From Eumeta japonica (Eukaryota; Arthropoda; Insecta; Lepidoptera; Psychidae), in NCBI GenBank assembly GCA_005406025.1, contig BGZK01000702.1:124001-188000 (forward strand): a stretch of DNA of 64,000 nucleotides, given 5' to 3'. Numbering within the stretch: position 1 is the first letter of the stretch; each line of letters starts with the position of its first letter. Below, one piece after another: positions 24,727 through 35,900 of the stretch. The translations under genes were made by a program, and so were the position numbers. Under the pieces are notes generated by a model. It worked only from the letters and a program-made list of their open reading frames with translations, was not told the DNA's origin and made no database searches.

Positions 24727-25470
24727 AGTAACTGTTAAATTTTAGCCAACAACCTCAAGTCGAATAACTTACAACAAATGCTAGCTACACTAATCACTTT
24801 ATCTAAAACTACACAGAGTCAAAGGTTATGTGGCATTGGGAGTAGAGTGGTTTAGTATGGTTAGAGTGATAGTTTGGGCCAATAGAACGGGCAAGCGGAC
24901 TTACAGAGGGGTGAATAAGCTGAATTTAAAATGAAATACTCGTGTCGGCGTTTGTTTGCTAGTCGGGTGTGCATGAGGGTATTTTCGCTAAACAAGCCTG
25001 GTCACAGATGTGGTCAGATGTTTGTATCATATCAGGTGCTCACTAAAAGTGTTTTGCCTGTGGTCTGTTTCCACGCATGTCGTATAGTCGGACGGCTCTT
25101 CGCGTGTGTTCGCTTGTCGAATCGGCACGTTAGAGGTGGACGAGCAATCATCCGCGGTAGGGTAATATCGACTGTTTTACCGACAGAAGATGAAGTGAAG
25201 ATAAATACAATACTGTAGAATGACTTTATTATTCATTCTTAGCTTTTGAGACGTCTCTTAACATGAAGGTGGATACAAGTGTCGCGTGTTTGGAATGTTA
25301 GTTGGTAATTGTTGATATTTGAATTAAATGAATGATTCTGATAGATATATGAAATGATGAATGTGTTCATTAATGAATAACATTTTATTAGGCTATCTTT
25401 AAATTGCAGATGACGAAGAAACAGATGAGCGCGCAAGAAATCTAAGTATTCAATAGATGGCGCTGTATTG
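24727..25470. other. GC-moderate non-coding stretch after the gypsy remnant
   Basis: Less AT-rich than its surroundings, without family-like protein signal; an open frame at 24931-25218 is not recognised. The text 'gataaatacaatactgtaga' then 'ttattattcattcttagc' near 25200-25240 is reminiscent of LTR 3' regions. The block may be the LTR or untranslated end of the same retrotransposon, but I found no matching second LTR. Confidence 0.3.
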
Positions 25471-26163
25471 GAGTTTACTCCTTAAGAATCGATTTTCATA
25501 TAAGGCGCCCGGTATGAGAAAAATTTGAGGACTAAAATCTACTGATGAATCTACATTACGTTTTTGGTGCGCAACTTATTGGCGCACCTTGCACTTTTCA
25601 ATCGTATGTGTATACTTGTATACTTGTGTGTAGCCACCGCAGCGAGGCAGCTGACGCATATATTGTGTGTATACCTATATATATTATAAAAGTATACTGT
25701 TCAACGTTTACAAACGATATATACAGTGTAGCAGTTATACAATTCTAATACGGATCGTCACCACTGTTTTGTTTATGTTTTAAAGTGTTCTTTTACAATG
25801 TAAATATTTATTTTAAATACTTCTTGATAATATTTTTATTATTTTAATTACAATAAATCTTCGTCTTTTTTACTTAAAATTAAAAATACATAATAATTGT
25901 AGATAGGTTAAAAAATTTCTTCTCTAATGCTTTTTCTTCTTTTATTGGTAAAAACAAAAATTTATTCAAAATACTTTTCATAATATTTTAATAATTGTAG
26001 TTATAATAAATCTTCGTTTTTTACTAAAAATGAAATAATTGTAGATAGGCTAAAAAAATTTTATCTTTAATCATTTTTCTTAAATTTTTACCAAAACGAA
26101 ATTTTTCAGTTAAATAACTTCTTTTTGCGTATGTTTAGACAATCGTACTTAAGGAGTAAACTC
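25471..26163. repeat. 0.7-kb element with perfect 16-bp terminal inverted repeats
   Basis: The ends 25471-25486 (gagtttactccttaag) and 26148-26163 are exact inverted copies. The right two thirds is an imperfect tandem duplication of about 160 bp: the words 'acaataaatcttcgtc', 'aattgtagataggtt' and 'caaaaatttattcaaaatac' recur in order at about 25800-25960 and 25960-26110. The left part contains 'gtgtatacttgtatacttgtg'. No coding potential or clear target duplication. Fits a non-autonomous DNA element. Confidence 0.6.
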
Positions 26164-27189
26164 AAGTCGTGCGTCGGAGCTGACACACATTTTTTTTCTA
26201 TTTCAAACATTTTTCTAATGCTACAATTTAGTTTATTTGCCTCACATAAATACAATATAAACAACGTGCGTGTTTAATTTTTTTTGGAAAAATATTTATT
26301 TTCCATTGTGCTGGGTATTATTTTATATTTGTTTATAGAAAACAGTTATAATATATGAAATTCTGTGCATAGTTTTTATTAAATTTTATACATTTATTAC
26401 ACTGCCAGTGTTTTATTTACATTGTTGATTTTAAGATTTGTCCGCTGAAATTAAACTCAATAAAATATTGTAAAAAACGAGTGGTGTCGTGGGACACCAG
26501 GTAGGAACGAAGTTCCTTCGGCTAATGTAGAATCGACACAATTTGCAAAAAAAAAATATAATGTACTTTAAGTGTTATGACAGGAATATGTTTTATTATA
26601 AGATGCTACTTAAATCGTTTGGTGATCGTTGTAGTGGTAGTGGAATTATGACATTTACTCCTTACTATCTGTTCTTCAATCATCTTCATTTTCTGTTCTT
26701 ATTGTTAATTCTATTTTCGAAAAAATTTACGATTATTATGATTTATTTCTTATATTTTACCGACATATATTTGTTAATGGAAAATAACCCCGACCAATTC
26801 TCGGTAATCGCGCGAAGTCGTAATCAAGTCGCGCGGCCTCATACCAGCCGTGCCCGGTGTGATCCACCAATCAGCGTTCGCCGTTCGCCGAGCTCGCGTC
26901 ACCTTGCCTCAATAAACGCGCAGTAAAATAACGACATATCTAAAAATATACGACTGTCGCGCCTGCGCACGTTTCATTTAACGGTTTTATTCCACGGACT
27001 TTTTCTTATTCTTATGGTTTTATTCCACGGACTTTTTCTTACGGTTTTAAAAAATAAGATTGAGAAACACAGCAAATCAGCCGCGCATTAACTTATACAC
27101 CATTTGTTCCTCTTGGGTTTGAATATGCTTCAGAAATTAATTACCTGTACATTCCGAAATAGTAATCGATTTAATGTACACGGTATGTC
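26164..27189. other. intergenic sequence with a GC-rich patch and a short tandem repeat
   Basis: No gene is supported. An open frame at 26543-26926 is an AT-rich stretch running into GC-rich text (26790-26930) and resembles no protein. 26480-26530 contains 'cgtgggacaccaggtagg' followed by the palindrome 'aggaacgaagttcct'. Two 27-bp copies with 33-bp period lie at 26982-27008 and 27015-27041. Confidence 0.4.
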
Positions 27190-28765
27190 TATATTATGAA
27201 GCATTGAAATTTCACAATGAAGCAGGCGGTATACTTATGTTACGCATTAAAAAAAAGTTGTGTTTTCACCTCTGACTTCTCCGCAACATCCTTTGCGATC
27301 ACTGATCGCTGGAGAATCAGAAGATTCACAATTATTTTTAAGCAAAATACGAAAATTTAATAATTGTTTTTAAATGATGTCATTTGGGACAACAAAATTT
27401 TACGACCACATATCCAAAGGACGCAACTTTGAATCTACATTCAAAACACAAGACCAGGTTACTATAATATGGAGTCATTTATGCCGATATCTAATGATGA
27501 TCCGAAGTTTCTTCAAATCCATTTTACGGGCAGTAGTGAAGATTGTGTATCATTTCGGTACCTGTATGATTTTATCGAACAAGAAGAACAGAAAGCAATT
27601 ATGGAGTTACTGGATTTTTATTTAGAGAATCCAAACCAATTTATTCCATTGTTCAATAAAGTGGCACCACAATTAATAAATAAAAACAATCAAATGGTCA
27701 TTAAGACCGACAAAATACCATTAGGAGAACGTGCTGGAAAGTTCGACGGGCGACCGTAGACGAAGTTATTGTTTTTATGGTCGGTGATCCAGCTGATAGT
27801 CGAGCTATCAAAGTTCACGCCGAGACAGCACTATGAGCATGATTTCGGACATCCACCATTCGTACGAAACGTAGTAATATCCGCTGATATTTCCGGAAAG
27901 ACATGATAAATATCACAATATCAAACAGAGTGCTCTATTTATTAATAAAATCATTGAATCTAATTTTTTGCTATTTTTTATTTTATGTTATTAATTTTTG
28001 ATTAAATTAATATAATTACAATGGTATCAGTTTATTTTTTTAATTTCTAACTTAATTCTTTATTTTAATTAAATTAATTTGAATAAAATAAAATTAAGTT
28101 CAGATGAATTTCTTATAATATTTTCTAAATTAATTAAGATTTTTTAAGTCATGAAACATACAAATAAGTTAGTCAATGAACTATGTACTACGCATTTAGA
28201 TTGATGATTAGACGTAATCTGGACCATTAGGTATATTTTCGATATCGCCAACTGTTTCATCAAATGTTGCGACAGGTACGCGAAGATTAAAAGTGAATAT
28301 TTGCGATATGTTCGATTCAATCAGGCCAAATTGCGATTGGAAGAATACATCCACTTACGAAATACTATTAATGGAAATGTTGATGGAGAAATAAACATCA
28401 AAAACATCGGTAACGGATTTATTTGACTCTCGAGTTACATCGGCAGTCCACGGCACATACAGAAATACTTACAAAATGAGATGACTTATGTAGGTAATTA
28501 CGGTTGTCCAAATTTGTTTATTACAATTACATGTAACCCTAAATGGAACTATATACAAATTGCTATTACCACGCCAATAATAAATACATCATTGCGATAT
28601 CATTGCTCATGTATTCAAATAAAGATTAAAATCATGATGAATTTCATTGTCAAACATTCGATTTTTAGTAAAACACACTGCTGGATGAACTCAGTCGAAC
28701 GACAAAAGCGCATGGAATCGATCATGCATGTTTCCGATAATAATCATAATCTCCTTCTTTTTTAG
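27190..28765 (+). mobile_element. decayed Helitron (Rep/helicase protein remnant)
   Basis: Several collinear fragments of the Helitron Rep-helicase N-terminal half are visible in changing frames. These are 'ALKFHNEAGG' near 27205; 'PLRSLIAGESEDSQLFLSKI' at about 27290-27350; 'MMSFGTTKFYDH' at 27374; and 'PLFNKVAPQLINKNNQ' with 'IKTDKIPLGERAGKF' at 27646-27745. After a frameshift come 'TVDEVIVFMVGD', 'RFNQAKLRLEEYIHLRN' at about 28315 and 'SSYIGSPRHIQKYLQ' with 'YVGNYGCPNLFITITCNPKW' at about 28432-28550. The line ends in the pre-HUH segment 'WMNSVERQKR'. The HUH region follows in another frame as 'GIDHACF'. Helicase domains and terminal 'CTRR' hairpin were not found. Non-functional. Confidence 0.8.
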
Positions 28766-28894
28766 AATAACTTTGCCAAAGTAACGTTAACACAAATATG
28801 TCATTGAAAATATGCTTAAAAATAATAAAAAGTAAGGCAAAATCCTACTAAATGCTTGGGCTGCCTGAAGCGCGTATGTGTATGTTGTTGTATC

Positions 28895-28905
28895 TGTGTG
28901 CGCGC

Positions 28906-28951
<46 letters not shown>

Positions 28952-28963
28952 GTGTGTGTGTGT
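28895..28963. repeat. (TG)n microsatellite
   Basis: About 69 bp of TG dinucleotides with a few GC interruptions. It creates an artificial open frame of alternating Thr/His on the minus strand. Confidence 0.95.
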
Positions 28964-31778
28964 ATTAAACGTTTGCGTTTCTATTACACTACACATTTGA
29001 TACTTTACCTGTGCGTTAGATGATTATTAGCGTCAATTTGGTTAACCAATACTTCAGTTTTATCCAAAAAATATGGGTTCGTTTAAATGAAATGGAAGTG
29101 ACAATAATAGTGAGAATATAAAAAATCAGATTTAAATGCAGAACGATCTGCAAACTTTTATTTTCCTTCTAATTTCAATTACAAAAAAAGGGTTCTTTTC
29201 GATGTGTCACATCTATCATGCGTCCATGATGGCACATTTCTTTGATTTGAAATTTGATTTTGTCATCCGAATTAGATCTTAGATGACATTAGCAAAGGCT
29301 TTAATGATACCATACGTCTAAGTCGACTTAGACAATAGGATGTTTTACTGGAATAAATAAATATACATACATTCATACACTTACCTATGACTTTTTAAAG
29401 TACAATTTTTTTGATAATGTGAAAATATTTTTAAACAGAAATGTTATGGCATAAATGAATGCATATGATATGCCGACAATAAAATAAAAAAAATTTGGTT
29501 GCCTGTAAAGTCGGTATACGGGCGAAAGTTTTACGTGACAACGACTTTGAATGGTAAAATCATTTTAATGTGAATATTCATTCGTATAGTAGGAAGAAGG
29601 ATGAAATAATAGTAACAATTTAAAACATTTATTTATACAAAGAATTATATTTAAAACATTAATTTATACAAAGAATCTCGCACTGAATTTCATATTAACA
29701 AAATTTTATTTTTACCTTTACACATACATACGTATTTATATACAAATATACATACAATAACTTGCAATACATTTGCAAGCTATGCACTAATTCTCTAGTG
29801 CTGCGCGCGCAGACCGATCATAGTTGAGTGGAGAGAGCGGCATTCGGCGGGCCTCTCTCTCGTTCGGTGACTCATCGTTACGTTACCGAGCGTTACACTT
29901 TTTCAAAGTGACTCCCAGCCGCAACCTAATTTAAGACGTTGTCACGTCAAAAAATATGAATGTATATCATAATGACGATTTAAACATCGATAAAAAAATG
30001 GGACTCATTCCTATGAATTAATCCGGTAATTACGTGATTAAGAACTGAGCCCAATATCCAGATAGAAGAGTTGCGCGCGCCGATATAAACACATTGAACA
30101 GTGGCGATCATAGGAATTTGAGTCAAGGTAGTTATGAAATTGCCAAATCCTATTTGTATTTCAGATATTGTTTATATTACCAATAAAAAAATAACTTTTC
30201 ATCGATAATAATTGCGATGAAATCAGTATCCTTTATTTGTTTTTTTAATTGTGCTCTGTATCTATGAGGCAATACTAGAAATTAAATAATTTTTAACTAT
30301 ACTGGATAAACCCGTAAAAGCCTGAGTGGAAGTTTGTAACGATGTTGTTATTTCGTTATATTGTGACTATATAGTACAAAATTGAGCAATCCTAGTATGT
30401 ATACCATAATTTTCAATTATTATCGTGTATAAATTCATACATCGGTCATGTATATACATCATACATTCATACAATTGATAGTAAGTTTCGCCTTTCAAGT
30501 TTATCTGTATAGTTGTCTTCCCTGAGGAATCGAAATAAAAAAAATCTTAATGTTGACTTATTTAGCGCTCTTTAGTGCAATTTTTCAAAAATTTGATTGT
30601 TGCTATATTATTAATTTTCAACAATGGCTTGTATTACGTAATTTATAGACCGCAATACTTAGGGAAACATGTATATGATTTATCTAAATATTTCTTATTA
30701 GAAATGATAATATACAACATTTCCAATGGGAAGTAATATTTTTATTGCAAATTCGAAAGATGCCAAGCAAAGATCGGTTGTTCGGGTGCTGTGTAGTAGT
30801 TACGATATAAAATTAAAAAGAAGTTAGTTTGACGTAGTGATGGTATTTTCCAAAATACCATCATATTTCTATAAGAAATCTACCATTTCTAAATAATTTC
30901 CTCTACTCAACGAGGAGACAGTTTGATCATACCCTCGAAAAAATAATTTTTGTTTATCCAAAAACCATACTGCGATAATTAAACAATGAATGAATCAATC
31001 AATCATCAAAAATCAATCAAACGTTGAAAATATTATGATTTCTACCTGTTTTGAATCTATTTTATATTGGCTAATTTAACTTGTTTCGATGCGAGTTTTA
31101 CCAAAAATATGTAATTTTAAGCACGACTGTAAGTGTTTTTCTGATTGGTCGTGTTTGTTAACAGCATTTGTCAAATTATGCAAATCAACGCATCCAATGA
31201 TTATTCTAAACCCATTTCGTAGTTGCGAATAAAATTCATGAAAAACATAAGAAACTATTTTTGTGTTTGCCTGCAGTAAGCTAATTAAACATTTCGAAAT
31301 ATTTACTAAAAAATTTTTAACTTACATTTCCTATTTTTGAGCAGTGTGTATTTGGTAACGGCTGGATAATTTACAGAATTTGTAACTTTTCTGTATAAGA
31401 AAATTGATTATGTGCGTTTAAGCTACTGTTTTAATTTTAATAAGCCAACATTTCCGTCACAAGTTTTATAACTGTAAATAAATATTTTTTATTATTGGCA
31501 CGACAGGATAACACAAATAATATTAAACTATCAAAATTGCGTCATGCGGCATGACTGTTAAAAATGATAATGACATTACGTATTAGTTATAAAACACTAT
31601 TTAAAATCACAAAAGCATTCAGTTATAAAACGATTTAATCTTGTCGGTTTCTCTATCTAGGCAGAATCTGAAATTGCATCTGGTGCTGATATATAATGTC
31701 GTGTAAATAAAAAAAAATCTGATATCTATGATATTTATTGATATGCTTGTGAGTTTTTTTATCTTACAATTTTATAAC
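28964..31778. other. intergenic sequence, largely unrecognised
   Basis: No gene is supported. Notable items: two near-identical units with 31-bp period at about 29619-29678 ('tttaaaacattaatttatac'); a GC-rich block at 29795-29940 ('gcgcgcgcagaccgatc', 'ggcctctctctcgttcgg') inside AT-rich DNA; a short hairpin at 30838-30863; and a second 'gcgcgcgccg' patch at 30070. The GC block looks like part of a dispersed element but I cannot name it. Confidence 0.4.
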
Positions 31779-32690
31779 AGGTTGACCCTTCAGGCTATCC
31801 CTGAAACTTCGTACTCATTTCGAACTCAAAGTGTTAAAAATGAGTATGCAGTAAATTATTGAGCTCAACATGCTTAAAAAATCTATTTCATTGCCTTTTC
31901 AAGCTCTCCGAACTCAAAAATGTGATTTTATTAGATTTTGAGCTCTTACGATTGAATAATATATATGTATAAAAAACCCCAATTTTTTTATATTTTTCAA
32001 CTACAATGTCTGGAAAATGTTGTTCGATTTTGATTTGCTTTATGGCGTAGTTTTTTGAACAGAAAAAGATGACCGAGTACCCAACACCTTTTAAAATAAA
32101 TTCACTTGAAAAAAAAACCCTTTTTTTTTAACAACTGGTTAGATTTCAAAATTTATCGGTAGAGTAGTTTGAAAAATAGTAAAAAAACACTTTTCAAAAA
32201 CCTTTTCTCCAACAATATCTTTTGAACAAATTAACCGGATTTGATGAATTTGGCAACAATCAACTTTGCTTATAAGGAGAACAACTGGTTAGATTTTGGA
32301 ATCTATCGGTAAAGAAATTTACAAAAAAATTATACTTAAAAGGATACTTTTTAGAAATGTTTTTAGATTTTTGTATCGATCGGTAAACTAAACGTTATTT
32401 CAAGAAAACATTTTTTGAGAACGTTATTATTGAGTTTCCTGAAAACTTACGGGGTGAAACTAATTCAATGTTTCAGTAAGTCTAAATTAAGTGGATTGCT
32501 TTCGAATGTCGTAAACTGCATTTTGAAAAGTTAATTCATTTAAAAGTTGTTAGACGTTGCCAAAACACGCGCGCGCGCGTACATGCCATAAGCACTCTCT
32601 TTCTCGTACACCCATGCACACACCACACAAATGCACACCTACACTCCACACACAACGCGTATACGTACACATGTACATTTACGTGTATTT
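31779..32690 (+). repeat. interspersed repeat family R, copy 1 (just upstream of GCN1)
   Basis: A 0.9-kb non-coding unit matched in inverted orientation by 47455-48287. Shared landmarks in order: 'gttgaccctt', 'ctccgaactcaaaaatgt', 'gttcgattttgatttgcttt', 'cagtaagtctaa', 'cgtaaactgca', and a terminal microsatellite of CA/CG-rich text. Its right end stops about 225 bp before the GCN1 start codon, so it forms part of the promoter-proximal DNA. Confidence 0.75.
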
Positions 32691-32914
32691 CAATTTTCGT
32701 AGCGGCAAGTTAAAAATGAACTAAACATATTTTTTTCACTTCACTTATTGAATTCAGAATTATGTGAGAAAGTGCACTCTTGTCATCAATAGAGGTAGAA
32801 CATTTTCATTTCGACATTTGCGATTGATTTACCTATTGATTTAGATTGACATTTACTTAGACGTGTGCTCAAAAAATATCTTTCTGGCATCAATGTGCCG
32901 AATGAGTTTGAATA

Positions 32915-32929
32915 ATGGCTGATTTAGAA
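32915..32929 (+). CDS. GCN1: GCN1 exon 1 (start codon, 5 codons)
   Basis: Only M-A-D-L-E is encoded before the donor 'gtaatt'. I chose this ATG because it splices in phase 0 to exon 2 and matches the short acidic N-terminus of GCN1 ('MAxD...'). Reading through the intron meets a stop. No TATA box is evident; the upstream 225 bp separate it from repeat R. Confidence 0.75.
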
Positions 32930-35900
32930 GTAATTTCTACATTTAATTCATTAATGTTATATATAAATTGTTAGTACTTAGGTAACTGATCTAGTTATTT
33001 TCAGGTTTCGAAGAAATTGAAAGACATACCTTTCAAAATTCAAACTGCTAGTTTGAAGGAGCGGCGACAAGTTCTGCAAGAAATTGAAGATGTTTTAGCG
33101 GTACCTGGTAAATAGCTCATTGTTATTAGAAATAATAATAAAATTTTAATTGTTAAAAATTTGCTTTGCGCTATGGTGTGTAATAGTTAATGATTGGATG
33201 TATTAGAATTTAATTTTTGATCTTTAGATCAGTCGTCGTATGTAAAGTTATTCATGCTATTGTTCGATGTTGCAGGTATAACTGAAGCAGTGGTACGCTT
33301 TGTATGTCGTGTTGTTGCAAGTACTCTACAACGGTATCGAGATTCATCGTCGCAATCATATGTTAAGAAACTTTTGACTTATTTATCTAAAAACCACAAA
33401 GAATGGACTCTCAAAAATTTACCTCCTGTTATATTAGAGATTTCTGAACAACTTCGAAACACCACCACCTCGTAAGTAACATGTTAAAATTAAAGTTGTG
33501 ATTGTATATTTTACGGCCAAATACTGGAATGCCATTTAAATTATTGGGACCTGCTTAATCACTTGAGATACTGCTGAACTATAATTTTGAATTTCAAATG
33601 TTAAATTCAAAGACTTCACAAATTCGAGGGTGACTCAAATTATGTGCCACTTGCATAGGTACTTCTCAATGAGAAAATATTGTGTTGGAACATAACTCAA
33701 TATGTGACACCTGTTTTTATTATTTGAATAGCCCTGAAATGTAAGTTGGCCATATAACATCTATAAGTAAAGTTTCACAATTTCAATATAGTTTCATGTA
33801 AAAATAATTTATGTAAAATAATTTATTTGTATAAAATAATTTAAAGAAAACGAAATGTTTCATTTCTTCTAATTTCTTTAAGTCAGTTGAATGATCCTAT
33901 TTGTCACTAACATTATTTATTTCAGAATAATTTTTATTTATATAATTCTGTGTAAAACAAAGTTTAAACAATAAACTAAAAGAGAATGTAAATGAGAATG
34001 AACTCTAATTGTAAATATTGCCATTGAACAATAATTTAGGAGCTCACAGCTGATCAGGGTCTCGAATACTTAAGTGCTGTTTGTGATTCCTATTAATAAT
34101 ATAAGGATGCTTAAAATTAAGATGGTCTCAGCTGTCTTTGATTTGAGTAACATTACAATATTCTGCCATACTCTTAAAATTTATTAACTTTTTTATTTAT
34201 ATAATTTCTTCACTTCTATATTTCTAAATAAATTTTATGTTACATAACATGCATAGAGTATGTACCTGTTCAAAAATTGTCTGTTACCTTATAAATTATT
34301 TAATGTATTTTTATTGTAGCAAAAGTACATGCCAGAGTGGACTGTATGCCTTGCGTTGGTCATGTGTGTTAGTCGAAGGATCTCTTAAAAATCATGTTGG
34401 TGATGAAGTGGACTATCAGACGATTGTGCTAGCCCAAGCTAATTTATTGGCTGTTATCACTGCCTTTGGAGATCACAAGAAAAATAGTAAAGCTTACTCA
34501 GTGGTAATGTCTATGTTTATTATCATATGATTTTCATTATTAAAATTTAATTCATTTTAGTTAATGTTAAAAAAAATATTGTTTAATAACAAATTTGAGA
34601 TATATTTTTTGTAATTAATTTTGGAAGACCACCATTTTTAGGATTCTGGAGCCAAAATGGGAAAAATAGAACCCTTTTAGTTTCGTCTGTGATATAGGTC
34701 CATCCATATATAACAGGCATTTTACTCAAAAAACTTCAAGACGTATAATGTTAAAATTTGGAGTAAAGGTGTTTTGTATAAACTGGTACTTTGTTTGCTA
34801 GTTAAGTAACAAAAATAAATATTTCTAAAGAGGGCAATCCATAAATAAATGTAACTAAAGCTGAAATTTTTTTCTGCAAATATCAACTTATGGCACATAT
34901 TTCGACAGTTCTTTTCAAAACTCTTTAAGGTTTCTAAGCAATTTTTTTGATCAAGTGAATATTTTTGGAAATAATCGCTTTGAAAGTAGCATAAATTGTA
35001 TCTCTGCCTTAATTTTCAAACTATATGTCTAAAAATATGAACAAAATTACACAGATAATGCTTAATAAATATTTTCAACGAAAATAATTTTAAACATGAT
35101 CAGATATATCTTTTTTGAGTTATTGTCGAAAAACTGCACTTTTCAACAAAAGAACGTAAGACAGGAATACAGTAGAGAAATAGCAGGACACTATTTTTAT
35201 TTTTCTGTTTATAAAATGTCATCTATTTAATGGTATCAAAACTAGCAAGATACAAATGGCACAACCAAAAAGATTTTACTACAACTTTTTACTTTAGAAA
35301 AATGGAAAACAATTCTCCTACCTAATATTATAATTAAAGGTAAATAAAATGTGATGAAAAATTATCTTGAATTTGTACATGAAATATGAAAATACTTCAT
35401 ATTTTAATATTTTTCATCTGACCCTATATGCAAAATATGTGATAGTGTTTTTTAAGATAACAATTATGAATTTGTTATTTGAAATTGTATCTCGAGTCTG
35501 AAGACAAATAAAATGGGATTAATTAATTTTTCGAGAAATGCTAGTTACGTTAATAATTTGTCATGAAGAAGTGGACAATAAACCATATTCATTCACATTA
35601 GCCATAAATATAGAAAGCTCCACACAATATTTATTAGGCTAACAGGCTTTAGCGAATTTTGGTATTGTATTATTATAATAACATTACTATGTTACTTATA
35701 ATAAATCATCACTTTAAAAAAATTATGCATTTGAGTTCAGATTGTATTCATGTTGGAATTTGATTAAATTCTATTTTTTTTATGTTGGTTTGGGATAAAA
35801 TAGTGTTTGACATTGTTCCTAACAAGGTGTAACCAGAGATAGTAAATTCAATACACATTCACATTAGCTGTACCTAACATGACAGGTTGTAAACCCATCA

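Noticed and set aside
26543..26926. 127-codon frame
   Set aside because: Low-complexity AT-rich text joined to GC-rich repeat sequence; no ATG-supported or spliced structure and no family resemblance.
28787..28996. 69-codon frame of alternating Thr/His on the minus strand
   Set aside because: It is the TG microsatellite read in one frame.
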